A stretch of DNA of 64,000 bases from Roseibium marinum (GTDB lineage Bacteria; Pseudomonadota; Alphaproteobacteria; Rhizobiales; Stappiaceae). Below, piece by piece: positions 18,273 to 27,481 of the stretch (its first letter is position 1; each line of letters starts with the position of its first letter). The position numbers and the translations under genes are program-made. The stretch is from the NCBI RefSeq assembly GCF_002906165.1, contig NZ_PPCN01000001.1, positions 434,001 through 498,000 on the forward strand, written 5' to 3'. The notes under the pieces are model-generated. The model saw nothing but the letters and a program-made list of their open reading frames with translations, was not told where the DNA came from and ran no database searches.

Positions 18273-20195
18273 ATGGCAAAGGTCATTGGTATCGACCTCG
18301 GCACGACCAATTCGTGCGTCGCCGTCATGGACGGCAAGGATCCCAAAGTTATTGAAAACGCCGAAGGCGCCCGAACCACCCCTTCCATGGTGGCATTTTC
18401 GGACGACGGCGAGCGTCTTGTCGGTCAGCCGGCGAAACGCCAGGCGGTCACCAACCCGACGAACACCCTGTTCGCGGTCAAGCGCCTGATCGGCCGTCGG
18501 TATGAAGACCCGACCGTCGACAAGGACAAGAAGCTTGTTCCGTTCGAAATCGTCAAAGGCGACAATGGCGATGCATGGGTGGAAGCCAACGGCGATAAAT
18601 ATTCCCCGTCGCAGGTCTCCGCGTTCATTCTTCAGAAGATGAAGGAAACGGCTGAAAGCTTCCTGGGCGAAAAGGTCACCCAGGCCGTCATCACCGTTCC
18701 GGCCTACTTCAACGACGCTCAGCGTCAGGCAACCAAGGACGCCGGCAAGATCGCGGGCCTTGAAGTCCTGCGTATCATCAACGAGCCGACGGCCGCGGCG
18801 CTCGCCTATGGCCTCGACAAGAACGAAGGCAAGACCATCGCGGTCTACGACCTTGGTGGCGGCACGTTCGACGTTTCCGTCCTGGAAATCGGCGACGGCG
18901 TCTTCGAGGTGAAGTCCACCAACGGCGATACCTTCCTCGGCGGTGAAGACTTCGACATGCTTCTGGTCGACTACCTTGCTTCCGAATTCAAGAAGGAACA
19001 GGGCATCGACCTGAAGAAGGACAAGCTGGCTCTGCAGCGCCTCAAGGAGGCGGCCGAAAAAGCCAAGATCGAATTGTCTTCCTCGTCCCAGACCGAAATC
19101 AACCTGCCGTTCATCACGGCGGATGCCTCCGGTCCGAAGCACCTGACCTTGAAACTGACCCGCGCGAAATTCGAATCGCTGGTGGAAGAACTGGTCAAGC
19201 GCACGATCGCCCCGATGAAGGCGGCTCTGAAAGATGCCGGCCTTGCCCCCGGCGAAATCGACGAAGTGGTTCTGGTCGGCGGCATGACCCGCATGCCGAA
19301 GATCCAGGAGACGGTGAATACCTTCTTCGGCAAGGAATCGCACAAGGGCGTCAATCCGGACGAAGTCGTCGCCATGGGCGCGGCCATCCAGGCCGGTGTC
19401 CTGCAGGGCGACGTCAAGGACGTTCTTCTGCTCGACGTCACTCCGCTGTCGCTCGGCATCGAGACCCTCGGCGGTGTCTTTACCCGCCTGATCGACCGCA
19501 ACACGACGATCCCGACCAAGAAGGGTCAGGTGTTCTCGACCGCTGAGGATAATCAGACGGCCGTGACCATCCGCGTCTTCCAGGGTGAGCGCGAAATGGC
19601 GGCGGACAACAAGGTCCTCGGCCAGTTCGATCTCGTCGGCCTGCCACCCGCACCGCGCGGCGTTCCGCAGATCGAGGTCACCTTCGACATCGACGCCAAC
19701 GGTATCGTCAACGTGTCCGCCAAGGACAAGGGGACGGGCAAGGAACAGCAGATCCGCATCCAGGCCTCCGGCGGCCTCAGCGACACCGACATCGAGCAGA
19801 TGATCAAGGACGCTGAATCACACGCCGACGAGGACAAGAAGCGCAAGGAGCTGGTGGAAACCAGGAACCAGGGCGAATCCCTGGTCCACTCCACCGAAAA
19901 GTCGCTGAAGGACTATGGCGACAAGGTTTCCGAAGACGACAAGTCGGCGATCGAAACCGCTCTGGCTTCCCTGAAGACGTCTCTGGAAGGCGAGGACCTG
20001 GAAGACATCAAGGCCAAGACGCAGGCCCTTGCCGAAGCTTCGATGAAGCTTGGCGAAGCCATGTATCAGGCTGCCCAGGCCGAAGCCGAGGCTGATGGCG
20101 AAGGCGAAGGCGGCGAAGAAGCCGAAGCCAAGGACGACGTCGTCGATGCGGATTTCGAAGAAGTCAAAGACGAAGACGACAAAAAATCTGCATAA
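18273..20195 (+). CDS. dnaK: Molecular chaperone DnaK (Hsp70)
   Basis: ATP-dependent chaperone acting with DnaJ and GrpE. The ATG at 18273 gives 640 residues beginning [21 protein letters not shown]; a 12-codon upstream extension is discarded. The nucleotide-binding domain shows [38 protein letters not shown] and [14 protein letters not shown]. The linker region [19 protein letters not shown] leads to the substrate domain, and the acidic C-terminal tail ends in [11 protein letters not shown]. It is driven by an RpoH-type promoter and followed by dnaJ after 163 bases. Confidence 0.98.
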   Translation: MAKVIGIDLGTTNSCVAVMDGKDPKVIENAEGARTTPSMVAFSDDGERLVGQPAKRQAVTNPTNTLFAVKRLIGRRYEDPTVDKDKKLVPFEIVKGDNGDAWVEANGDKYSPSQVSAFILQKMKETAESFLGEKVTQAVITVPAYFNDAQRQATKDAGKIAGLEVLRIINEPTAAALAYGLDKNEGKTIAVYDLGGGTFDVSVLEIGDGVFEVKSTNGDTFLGGEDFDMLLVDYLASEFKKEQGIDLKKDKLALQRLKEAAEKAKIELSSSSQTEINLPFITADASGPKHLTLKLTRAKFESLVEELVKRTIAPMKAALKDAGLAPGEIDEVVLVGGMTRMPKIQETVNTFFGKESHKGVNPDEVVAMGAAIQAGVLQGDVKDVLLLDVTPLSLGIETLGGVFTRLIDRNTTIPTKKGQVFSTAEDNQTAVTIRVFQGEREMAADNKVLGQFDLVGLPPAPRGVPQIEVTFDIDANGIVNVSAKDKGTGKEQQIRIQASGGLSDTDIEQMIKDAESHADEDKKRKELVETRNQGESLVHSTEKSLKDYGDKVSEDDKSAIETALASLKTSLEGEDLEDIKAKTQALAEASMKLGEAMYQAAQAEAEADGEGEGGEEAEAKDDVVDADFEEVKDEDDKKSA

Positions 20196-20204
20196 ACCAG
20201 AACT

Positions 20205-20232
20205 GCGGCCGGCCCGGTAACGGGCTGGCCGC
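20205..20232 (+). terminator. Stable hairpin between dnaK and dnaJ
   Basis: Twelve-bp stem (20205-20216 with 20221-20232, one G-U pair) closed by a GTAA loop, nine bases after the dnaK stop. No U-run follows. It may be an mRNA 3'-end stabiliser or partial terminator that lowers dnaJ expression relative to dnaK. Confidence 0.5.
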
Positions 20233-20358
20233 GTAATTCCTGGCGCCGGATGCTTGATTGCCTGATGACAAGGGCGCCTGTGCCCGGCGCCTTCGCCGTA
20301 ATGGGCGCCGGATAATTCCTGGCAGCCGGCGGTGCAACAACAAGACCGAGAGATCTTG

Positions 20359-21477
20359 ATGTCAAAACGTGATTTCTATGAAGTGCTGGGTGTTTCGCGC
20401 GATGCGGATGGCAAGGTGCTGAAAAGCGCCTATCGCAAGATGGCCATGCAATTTCACCCGGATCGCAATCCGGGCGACTCCGAATCCGAAGCAAAGTTCA
20501 AGGAAGTCAACGAAGCCTACGATGCGCTGAAGGACGAGCAGAAACGGGCTGCCTACGACCGCTTTGGCCATGCCGCCTTTGAAAATGGCGGTTTCGGCGG
20601 CGGTGGCGCGCACGATTTCTCGTCGACGATGTCGGATATATTCGAGGAATTTTTCGGCATGGGTGGTGGCCGCCGGTCGGGCGGCCGCGAACGCGGCGCG
20701 GACCTGCGCTACAATCTCGACATCGCGCTGGAAGACGCCTTCACAGGCAAGACGGTGGAGATCGAGGTTCCGACCAGCATCACATGTGACGATTGTACCG
20801 GTTCGGGGGCAAAGCCCGGCACCAGCCCCTCCGCCTGCCGCACTTGCGGTGGCGCCGGCCGCGTGCGGGCCGCTCAGGGCTTCTTCACGCTGGAGCGCAC
20901 CTGCCCCACCTGTCAGGGCCGCGGGCAGGTCATCACGGATCCGTGCGAAAGCTGTGGCGGTTCCGGACGCAAGACCCAGGAACGCACGCTGTCCGTCAAT
21001 ATACCGGCCGGCATTGAAGACGGCACCCGGATACGGCTTGCCGGCGAGGGCGAGGCCGGTGCGCGCGGCGGTCCGGCGGGCGACCTCTACATTTTCCTGT
21101 CGGTCAGGCCGCATGAGCTGTTCCAGCGCGACGGCGCGGATCTTTACTGCAGGGTGCCGATTTCCATGTCGACGGCAACCCTTGGCGGCCAGTTCGATGT
21201 GCCGACCGTCGACGGCTCCACCAGCCGGGTGAAAGTCCCGGACGGTACGCAGACCGGCAAGCAGTTCCGTTTACGCGGCAAGGGCATGCCGATCATGCGC
21301 TCCAGCCAGCATGGCGACATGTATATTCAGGTGACGGTTGAAACGCCGACCAACCTGACCAAACGCCAGCGTGAACTTCTTGCTGAATTCGAACAGGAAG
21401 CCTCGGGAGAAAATCATCCCGAATCCGCGGGTTTCTTCTCCAAGGTGAAGGATTTCATCGACAATCTTGGTGCGTAA
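20359..21477 (+). CDS. dnaJ: Chaperone protein DnaJ (Hsp40)
   Basis: Co-chaperone stimulating the DnaK ATPase. The ATG at 20359 gives 372 residues beginning [17 protein letters not shown]. The J domain has HPD in [10 protein letters not shown], followed by a Gly/Phe segment ([13 protein letters not shown]). The zinc domain has all four CxxCxGxG repeats: [24 protein letters not shown] and [10 protein letters not shown]-terminal substrate domain follows. The stop codon TAA is the first three bases of a 164-bp inverted-repeat element. Confidence 0.98.
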   Translation: MSKRDFYEVLGVSRDADGKVLKSAYRKMAMQFHPDRNPGDSESEAKFKEVNEAYDALKDEQKRAAYDRFGHAAFENGGFGGGGAHDFSSTMSDIFEEFFGMGGGRRSGGRERGADLRYNLDIALEDAFTGKTVEIEVPTSITCDDCTGSGAKPGTSPSACRTCGGAGRVRAAQGFFTLERTCPTCQGRGQVITDPCESCGGSGRKTQERTLSVNIPAGIEDGTRIRLAGEGEAGARGGPAGDLYIFLSVRPHELFQRDGADLYCRVPISMSTATLGGQFDVPTVDGSTSRVKVPDGTQTGKQFRLRGKGMPIMRSSQHGDMYIQVTVETPTNLTKRQRELLAEFEQEASGENHPESAGFFSKVKDFIDNLGA

Positions 21478-21638
21478 TACCAAAGAGTGTTGTTTATGAC
21501 TCATTTGATGGCCCATTTGCGCCCGCCGGACTTTGTTGCACCGCTCGCCCGGTCAACCAGACCGCGCGACGCGATGCGCCTCGCCGGCAGACGGAAATGA
21601 GTCATTAGATGAGTCATAAACAACACTCTTTGGTATTA
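21475..21638. mobile_element. MITE-like inverted-repeat element adjoining dnaJ
   Basis: A 164-bp stretch bounded by 30-bp perfect terminal inverted repeats, left 21475-21504 and right 21609-21638. The arms begin TAATACCAAAGAGTG and end in GACTCAT. The similarity continues imperfectly inward for about another 20 bases. The interior (about 21505-21608) is GC-rich and too short for a gene. The left end overlaps the dnaJ stop codon. It is compatible with a non-autonomous miniature transposable element or a large palindromic intergenic repeat; no transposase is present in the window. Confidence 0.72.
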
Positions 21639-21718
21639 AGCGTGCAATCCGTGCGCTCGCATGTGGTATCTGCCTGCAAACCTTCCTATATTCCCTTCAT
21701 GGATGACGGTGAGGTAAC

Positions 21719-22381
21719 ATGCTGAAGCGTAACGGTAATCGCGGGGAAGCCCTGAGACAGAAACTCAACAGGGTCAATGCCGTGCGAACCAGGGTTCTGG
21801 ATGAGGTCAAGTTCATCCGCTCCTGGGCGCAGAACCCGCTGCGAACCGGTGCCGTGACCCCGTCCGGCCCGGATCTGGCCGCCAGGATGGCCTCCTTTCT
21901 GACCCCGCTGCCGCAGTCGCGTGTGGTGGAGCTTGGGCCGGGCACGGGCGTCGTGACCAGGGCGCTTGTCGATCGGGGTTTTACCCCTCACCATCTCAAT
22001 CTGGTCGAGTACAGCGCCGATTTCTGCGAACTCCTCAACAGGCGCTATCCGGGGCTGACGGTTCTTCAGGGAGATGCCTATGCCCTGCGGGCGACCCTTA
22101 AAAAGCCGGGCGGTTTTCTGTCGGACAGCGAAGAACACAGTCACATGCTTGACGGTATAGTCTCCTCCCTGCCGCTCCTGACACGTCCCGAGCCCGTCCG
22201 GCAGGCGCTGCTGGCGGAGGCCCTGGATCTTCTCAAGCCCGGAGCGCCGTTCATACAGTTTTCCTACGGCCTCGCCGCGCCGGTCAAACTGTCCGGCCGC
22301 GGGGTTTCGGTATTTTCTTCCGAGTGGATCTGGAAAAACCTTCCGCCCGCGCGCGTGTGGGTCTACCGCAAGGGGCACTGA
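21719..22381 (+). CDS. pmtA: Phospholipid N-methyltransferase PmtA-like
   Basis: SAM-dependent methyltransferase of 220 residues resembling the rhizobial PmtA that methylates phosphatidylethanolamine towards phosphatidylcholine. Family features are EVKFIRSWAQNPLRTGAVTPSGPDLA, SAM motif RVVELGPGTGVVTRALVDRG near residue 68, HLNLVEYSADFCELLNRRYP, DGIVSSLPLLT and the C-terminal SEWIWKNLPPARVWVYRK. The ATG has GAGG upstream. It is soluble or peripherally membrane-bound by family knowledge. The exact lipid substrate (PE versus methylated PE) is inference. Confidence 0.82.
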   Translation: MLKRNGNRGEALRQKLNRVNAVRTRVLDEVKFIRSWAQNPLRTGAVTPSGPDLAARMASFLTPLPQSRVVELGPGTGVVTRALVDRGFTPHHLNLVEYSADFCELLNRRYPGLTVLQGDAYALRATLKKPGGFLSDSEEHSHMLDGIVSSLPLLTRPEPVRQALLAEALDLLKPGAPFIQFSYGLAAPVKLSGRGVSVFSSEWIWKNLPPARVWVYRKGH

Positions 22382-22484
22382 ACCGGAGGGATATTTCTCC
22401 TGTTGCTCTTGAGGCGGAGAACCTGTGCCGGACCTTTACAGTGCTATCCGAACCCTGTTTTGAACTCCGGATTGGAGGCTTTCC

Positions 22485-23066
22485 ATGCGACATCCCAGAA
22501 TACTCGTCTGTTCCGGCTCCACACGGAGCGGTTCCCTGAATGGCAAGCTTGCCGCTCTGGCGGCAAAGAGGCTGGCCATTCTCGACGCCGAGGTCACCCT
22601 GCTTTCGTTGAAGGATTATCCGCTGCCGATCTATGACGGCGATCTGGAAACCACGGGCGGCGTTCCGGAGAATGCCAGAAAACTCAAGCGCCTGCTGGAG
22701 GGGCAGGATGGCGTATTCCTGGCATGCCCGGAATATAATGCCGGTATCACTCCGCTCCTGAAAAACATGCTCGACTGGATCAGCCGGGTGAAGGAAACGG
22801 GCGGGGCCTTCACGAACAAGGTCTTCGCGCTGGGCTCGGCCTCTCCCGGCGTCTTTGGCGGCATGCGCGGGCTGATCGGCACAAGGACGATACTGGAGGT
22901 TGGCCTTGGCGCCATGGTCCTTCCGCAGATGATCCCGGTTGCAAGGGCCGCGAGCGCCTTCGACGAGACCGGTGACCTGATTGATGAGCGGTCGGATGGC
23001 CAGCTCGACAAGCTGGTGGAGGAACTTCTGCGGGTCTCAAGGTCCTATCCGCACAAAAATGGTTGA
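22485..23066 (+). CDS. NADPH-dependent FMN reductase family protein
   Basis: Flavodoxin-fold FMN reductase of 193 residues. The FMN phosphate loop is VCSGSTRSGSLNGKLA (about 8-23), and CPEYNAGITPLLKNMLDWISR (about 81-101) is the conserved segment of the family, which includes quinone, azo-dye and chromate reductases. GSASPGVFGGMRGL is the dimer-interface segment. The ATG has GGAGG upstream. It lies 103 bases after pmtA on the same strand and may be co-transcribed; the physiological electron acceptor is not evident. Confidence 0.88.
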   Translation: MRHPRILVCSGSTRSGSLNGKLAALAAKRLAILDAEVTLLSLKDYPLPIYDGDLETTGGVPENARKLKRLLEGQDGVFLACPEYNAGITPLLKNMLDWISRVKETGGAFTNKVFALGSASPGVFGGMRGLIGTRTILEVGLGAMVLPQMIPVARAASAFDETGDLIDERSDGQLDKLVEELLRVSRSYPHKNG

Positions 23067-23227
23067 AATTGCGGGGATCGAAACCTCCGGCAAGAGTGCC
23101 GCGAAGCATTCGCGGACGCCTTGCCGTTTTCCGGGGACGGGATGTCGCACCGATCCAGGAATGGCCATGCTGAAGGCGTGGCGGCGAAGCCATCCTCGTT
23201 GAAGGTCCGTTGAAGGTCCATTGATTG

Positions 23228-23257
23228 CTTGGAAAAGCCGCGATTGCCGCCTACATA
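23228..23257 (+). promoter_or_regulatory. hslV: RpoH-type heat-shock promoter of hslVU
   Basis: CTTGGA (23228-23233), a 16-base spacer and CCTACATA (23250-23257), differing from the dnaK promoter at one base in each hexamer-like block and with the same spacer. The -10 ends 33 bases before the hslV ATG, giving a short leader. Confidence 0.75.
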
Positions 23258-23290
23258 GGGCTGCAGCGACAAATGACTCAAGAGGATTGA

Positions 23291-23851
23291 ATGAGCGAAA
23301 CGCGCGAACCGGCCGTATGGCACGGTACGACGATCATGATGGTGCGCAAGGGCGGCAAGGTCGTGATTGCCGGAGACGGCCAGGTCTCTCTCGGCCAGAC
23401 GGTGATCAAGCATTCCGCCCGCAAGGTTCGGCCGCTTGCCAAAGGCGAGGTGATTGCCGGATTTGCCGGCGCCACCGCCGATGCCTTCACGCTGTTTGAA
23501 CGCCTTGAAGCCAAGCTGGAACAATATCCGGGCCAGCTCATGCGCGCCTGCGTCGAACTTGCCAAGGACTGGCGGACCGACCGCTATCTGCGCCGCCTGG
23601 AAGCGATGATGCTGGTGGCCGACAAGAACGTGTCGCTGGTGCTCACGGGTACGGGCGATGTCCTGGAGCCGGAAGGCGGCATGATGGGCATCGGCTCCGG
23701 CGGCAATTATGCGCTCGCGGCCGGTCGTGCGCTGGCCGATTCGGACCATGACGCGGAAACCATTGCCCGCAAGGCCATGGCCGTGGCAGCGGAAATCTGC
23801 GTCTACACCAATGACAGCGTCACCGTCGAAGCGCTGGACACGGCCGAGTAG
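23291..23851 (+). CDS. hslV: ATP-dependent protease HslUV, peptidase subunit HslV
   Basis: Proteasome-related threonine peptidase forming a double hexamer capped by HslU. The 186-residue protein has the catalytic region [31 protein letters not shown]. The nucleophile Thr is in GTT, exposed after removal of about 12 residues, and the protein has Lys in the KHSARKVR helix and [14 protein letters not shown] near 137. AGGATT precedes the ATG, and an RpoH-type promoter sits just upstream. hslU follows after 127 bases. Confidence 0.97.
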   Translation: MSETREPAVWHGTTIMMVRKGGKVVIAGDGQVSLGQTVIKHSARKVRPLAKGEVIAGFAGATADAFTLFERLEAKLEQYPGQLMRACVELAKDWRTDRYLRRLEAMMLVADKNVSLVLTGTGDVLEPEGGMMGIGSGGNYALAAGRALADSDHDAETIARKAMAVAAEICVYTNDSVTVEALDTAE

Positions 23852-23978
23852 ACGGTGAGGGTCTCGTTCCCTCCGGTCACGCGTGAAGATCTTCCGAGAC
23901 TCACGGACCGGATGACGCGGCCACACGGGCGACAGCCTGCTAATGGAACTCGTAAACACGGAAGGCGTGTCTTAGAAA

Positions 23979-25283
23979 ATGAGCGATTTTTCTCCGCGTG
24001 AGATTGTTTCAGAACTCGACCGCTACATTGTTGGCCAGAAGGACGCCAAGCGCGCTGTCGCGATTGCCTTGCGCAACCGCTGGCGGCGGCAGCAGCTTCA
24101 GGGCCAGATGCGTGAGGAGGTTCTGCCGAAGAACATCCTGATGATCGGGCCGACCGGCGTCGGCAAGACCGAAATTTCCCGCCGTCTGGCAAAACTGGCC
24201 AATGCCCCTTTCACCAAGGTGGAAGCGACGAAATTCACCGAAGTGGGTTATGTCGGCCGCGACGTCGAACAGATCGTCCGGGATCTGGTGGAAACCGGCA
24301 TCACGCTGATACGCGATCAGAAGCGCGAGGCGGTTAAGGCGAAGGCGCATATCCTCGCCGAGGAACGGGTTCTCGACGCCCTTGTCGGCAAGAATGCCAG
24401 TCCGGCGACTCGCGACAGTTTTCGCGCGAAACTGCGCGGCGGCGAGATGGACGACAAGGAAATCGAGGTCGAGGTCCGTGCCCAGGCGCAGATGCCGAGC
24501 TTCGAAATGCCGGGCATGCCCGGTGCGAGCGTCGGCGTCATGAATGTGTCCGATCTGCTCGGAAAGGCCTTTGGCGGACAGACCAAGACCAAGCGGACCA
24601 GCGTGAGCGAGTCCTACGAACTGCTGATCAACGAGGAATCCGACAAGCTCCTCGACGAGGACAAGGTCGTCGCGGAGGCGATTTCCCTGGTCGAGAATTC
24701 CGGCATCGTGTTCCTGGACGAGATCGACAAGATCTGCGCGCGCGAAGGCCGGGCGGGGGGCGATGTCTCCCGCGAGGGCGTGCAGCGCGATCTGCTGCCG
24801 CTGATCGAGGGAACGGTTGTCTCCACCAAGCACGGACCGGTGAAGACCGACCATATCCTGTTCATTGCCTCCGGCGCGTTCCATGTCGCCAAGCCGTCCG
24901 ATCTCCTGCCGGAACTGCAGGGACGTCTGCCGATCCGGGTGGAGCTGCGCGCGCTGACGAAGGAGGATTTCCGGGCCATCCTGACGGAACCGGAAGCCAG
25001 CCTGATAAAGCAGTATGTGGCGTTGCTGGAAACCGAGAAGGTCACGCTCTCCTTCGACGAGGATGCGATCGAGGAGATTGCCTCGGTTGCGGTTGATTTG
25101 AATGCGTCGGTTGAGAATATCGGCGCCCGCCGTCTGCAGACGGTGATGGAGCGGATCCTGGACGAAATTTCCTTCACCGCCCCGGACCGTCCTGGGGAAG
25201 CCATAGAGATCACCGGTGAATTCGTCCGTGACAATATTGGCGACCTCGCCAAGAACATCGATCTTTCGAGGTTCATTCTTTAA
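23979..25283 (+). CDS. hslU: ATP-dependent protease HslUV, ATPase subunit HslU
   Basis: AAA+ unfoldase that feeds substrates to HslV. The 434-residue protein begins [31 protein letters not shown] and carries Walker [13 protein letters not shown] near 61. The gating motif [14 protein letters not shown], the inserted I domain (about 110-240), Walker [11 protein letters not shown] near 242 and sensor 2 [16 protein letters not shown] follow. It ends DLSRFIL, the conserved tail that inserts into HslV. It is probably expressed from the hslV heat-shock promoter. Confidence 0.98.
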   Translation: MSDFSPREIVSELDRYIVGQKDAKRAVAIALRNRWRRQQLQGQMREEVLPKNILMIGPTGVGKTEISRRLAKLANAPFTKVEATKFTEVGYVGRDVEQIVRDLVETGITLIRDQKREAVKAKAHILAEERVLDALVGKNASPATRDSFRAKLRGGEMDDKEIEVEVRAQAQMPSFEMPGMPGASVGVMNVSDLLGKAFGGQTKTKRTSVSESYELLINEESDKLLDEDKVVAEAISLVENSGIVFLDEIDKICAREGRAGGDVSREGVQRDLLPLIEGTVVSTKHGPVKTDHILFIASGAFHVAKPSDLLPELQGRLPIRVELRALTKEDFRAILTEPEASLIKQYVALLETEKVTLSFDEDAIEEIASVAVDLNASVENIGARRLQTVMERILDEISFTAPDRPGEAIEITGEFVRDNIGDLAKNIDLSRFIL

Positions 25284-25300
25284 CGGGCAGGCGCGTCGCC

Positions 25301-25318
25301 AGCGGTCATTTGACCGCT
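25301..25318. promoter_or_regulatory. Palindrome after hslU
   Basis: Perfect inverted repeat AGCGGTCA-TT-TGACCGCT, 18 bases after the hslU stop and 35 bases before the probable uspA start. There is no U-run, so it could be an operator for uspA or an mRNA 3'-end structure. Confidence 0.45.
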
Positions 25319-25352
25319 TGCGATGCGCTCGCGCTGGTGGCAGCATGCGCCA

Positions 25353-25847
25353 ATGGTAGCTATTCGAAAAAGCAATGAGGAAGGCCACCGCCGGAAATTT
25401 CTGGTGGTGATCGACGATACGCCCGAATGCGACCGGGCGATCGTTTACGCCGCCAAGCGGGCGGCCCGCACCGGTGGCGTCGTGACGCTGGTCTATATCA
25501 TCGCGCCTGGGGACTTCCAGCACTGGTTGGGGGTCGAGGACATCATGCGGGCGGAAGCGCAGGAAGAAGCCGAATCGACACTTGCCAAAGCCGCCGAGCG
25601 GGTGCGCTCCGTCGCCCGGACGGAGCCGGAAACCGTCGTGCGCGAAGGCAGCATCGGGGAAGAGATCCTGGAATTGATCGAATCGGATGCCGATATCGCA
25701 ATCCTGGTCCTGGCGGCAGGCACGGGATCGGAAGGGCCGGGACCTCTTGTCTCGTCCATTGCCGGAAAATCGGGAAGTCCCTTTCCGATTCCGGTGACGA
25801 TCGTGCCGGGCAACCTGGATGACGATTCCATCTCGGCCCTGGCATGA
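25353..25847 (+). CDS. Universal stress protein, UspA family
   Basis: Usp-fold protein of 164 residues from the chosen ATG (MVAIRKSNEEGHRRK); an in-frame ATG ten codons upstream at 25323 lies five bases after a palindrome and has no ribosome site. The Usp fold is seen as KFLVVIDDTPECDRAIVYAAKRAARTGGVVTLVYI, then the ATP-loop-like end ILVLAAGTGSEGPGPLVSSIAGKSGSPFPIPVTIVPG. The loop departs from the canonical GSHG-N9-GS form. It probably binds a nucleotide and helps in stress survival, by family. It is located between heat-shock protease and Fe-S genes. Confidence 0.85.
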   Translation: MVAIRKSNEEGHRRKFLVVIDDTPECDRAIVYAAKRAARTGGVVTLVYIIAPGDFQHWLGVEDIMRAEAQEEAESTLAKAAERVRSVARTEPETVVREGSIGEEILELIESDADIAILVLAAGTGSEGPGPLVSSIAGKSGSPFPIPVTIVPGNLDDDSISALA

Positions 25848-26035
25848 CCCGGGGGCGGAATTGAGGAAAGAAATCCGCTGGAAAGCTTGACCGGACGGGA
25901 TTTCTCCCTATCTAGTTTTTAATTGTTCCAAACTGATCGAAGATGCGTTAGAAGCATTCATCGGTGTTTTGCGATGGAGAGACGCAAGGCACGACGGCAA
26001 CTGGACGCGTTGAACCAGCGCGAGGACAACACAAG

Positions 26036-26593
26036 ATGTTCATTCAAACAGAAGCAACTCCGAATCCGGCGACCCTGAAGTTTCTGCCGGGCAAAGTGGT
26101 CTTGCCGGAAGGCACCTACGACTTCCGCACGCGGGCGGATGCCGGCGTGTCGCCCCTGGCTCAGAAACTGTTCGATGTCCCCGGAGTTCTTGCTGTGTTC
26201 TTCGGTCACGACTTCGTGACGGTGACCAAGGACGATACCGACTGGCAGCATATGAAGCCGGCGATCCTCGGTGTCATCATGGAGCAGTTCATGTCCGGCC
26301 AGCCGGTCATGTCCTCGGGTGAGGGCGAGGATACCGAGGAAGGCGAATTCTTCGAGGAAAGCGATTCGGAGACCGTCAACACCATCAAGGAACTTCTGGA
26401 GACGCGGGTTCGCCCGGCCGTTGCCCAGGATGGCGGCGACATCACCTTCAAGGGCTTCAAGGAAGGCATTGTCTATCTGTCGATGCGCGGTGCCTGTGCC
26501 GGTTGCCCTTCGTCCACCGCGACGCTGCAGCACGGAATTCAGAACCTTTTGCGGCATTTCGTGCCGGAGGTTGAGGAAGTTCGCCCGATCTGA
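26036..26593 (+). CDS. Fe-S cluster scaffold/carrier protein Nfu (NifU C-terminal type)
   Basis: Nfu-type protein carrying [4Fe-4S] clusters to apo-proteins. The ATG at 26036 gives 185 residues starting MFIQTEATPNPATLKFLPGK, the N-terminal Nfu domain (1-90). After an acidic linker (96-110) comes the NifU-like domain VRPAVAQDGGDITFKGFKEGIVYL with the cluster ligands in GACAGCPSS (Cys154, Cys157). The open frame extends 24 codons upstream without family likeness. A strong terminator follows, so it is monocistronic. Confidence 0.95.
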   Translation: MFIQTEATPNPATLKFLPGKVVLPEGTYDFRTRADAGVSPLAQKLFDVPGVLAVFFGHDFVTVTKDDTDWQHMKPAILGVIMEQFMSGQPVMSSGEGEDTEEGEFFEESDSETVNTIKELLETRVRPAVAQDGGDITFKGFKEGIVYLSMRGACAGCPSSTATLQHGIQNLLRHFVPEVEEVRPI

Positions 26594-26615
26594 GCGGAAT
26601 TTCTTTTTGATTTCA

Positions 26616-26650
26616 AAGGTCCGGCCGGTGTGCCGGGCCTTTTTTATTTT
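26616..26650 (+). terminator. Intrinsic terminator of the nfu gene
   Basis: Ten-bp stem (26616-26625 with 26632-26641, one G-U) with a six-base loop, followed by a T-rich run, 23 bases past the stop codon. Confidence 0.88.
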
Positions 26651-26682
26651 GGACGCCCGATCTCTGTGGAAGGCAAGCCCCC

Positions 26683-26702
26683 CTTTGGACTTAGGTCCAA
26701 AG
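26683..26702. repeat. Short palindrome in nfu-tsaB intergenic region
   Basis: Perfect 8-bp inverted repeat CTTTGGAC-TTAG-GTCCAAAG between the nfu terminator and tsaB. The flanks contain two copies of GCAAGCCCC about 45 bases apart. Function unknown; it may be part of the tsaB promoter region or a repeat relic. Confidence 0.4.
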
Positions 26703-26803
26703 CGCGGCTCGACTCCGCAAGCCCCTCGGGGTAGTGGCATGGAGAGGGGTTCCGGCGGCGGCATGTGCCGCCCGCGATCCGAACGAACAACGATTGACCT
26801 GAA

Positions 26804-27481
26804 ATGCGTGTCCTGGCCATCGATACCGCACTTGCCAATTGCGCCGCCGCTGTTCTCGACAACGGCGCCGGAACGGCGTGTTTCGAGGCCTGCGGCGAGG
26901 AAATCGGCCGCGGCCATGCGGAACGGCTGATGGACATGATCGGCGAAGTGATGGCCGAAACCTCAACCGCCTTCCTCGATCTGGACCGGATCGTCGTCAC
27001 GGTCGGGCCGGGAAGTTTCACCGGACTGCGTGTCGGCCTTGCCGTAGCCCGCGGGTTCGGACTTGTCCTCGGCAAGCCGGTTGTCGGCGTCACCACGCTC
27101 GCCGCCATTGCCCGGGAAGCCGCACCCCATGATGGGGGAGCGTCGGTGCTTGTCGCGCTGACAGGCAAGGCTGACGAGGTTTACTGCCAGGAATTCACGT
27201 CTTCGGGAACCCCTGCCGGCGAGGCCGGGGTCCGCAGCTTGAAGGATCTTGCGGCGACATTGCCGGAGGGAATAAGATTGGCCGGATCCGCGGCCGGCAG
27301 CGTCGCGGAGACGCTCGCCATACCGGCGGAACGGATTTTGTCTCGCAGCGGTTTTCCGTGTATTCGGGATGTAGCCGAGCTGGGGCTCGCCGCGGTTCCG
27401 GCGAAATCATCGCCTTCGCCGCTTTATCTGCGGCCACCCGACGCAACGCCGCAGACCAAGGGAAGGATTGAACGGCAATGA
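26804..27481 (+). CDS. tsaB: tRNA threonylcarbamoyladenosine biosynthesis protein TsaB
   Basis: Partner of TsaD in forming the t6A37 modification of ANN-decoding tRNAs. The 225-residue protein begins MRVLAIDTALANCAAAVL and has the N-terminal ASKHA-fold features GEEIGRGHAERLMDMIGEVM and VTVGPGSFTGLRVGLAVARGFGLVLGKPVVGVTTL. The C-terminal half is degenerate, as is usual for TsaB. Its last codons overlap the rimI start by four bases (ATGA), so the two genes are translationally coupled. Confidence 0.94.
   Translation: MRVLAIDTALANCAAAVLDNGAGTACFEACGEEIGRGHAERLMDMIGEVMAETSTAFLDLDRIVVTVGPGSFTGLRVGLAVARGFGLVLGKPVVGVTTLAAIAREAAPHDGGASVLVALTGKADEVYCQEFTSSGTPAGEAGVRSLKDLAATLPEGIRLAGSAAGSVAETLAIPAERILSRSGFPCIRDVAELGLAAVPAKSSPSPLYLRPPDATPQTKGRIERQ

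Noticed and set aside
23943..23975. Ten-codon ORF just before hslU (possible leader peptide)
   Set aside because: Too short to judge, no regulatory codons, and its stop is only three bases from hslU; probably chance.
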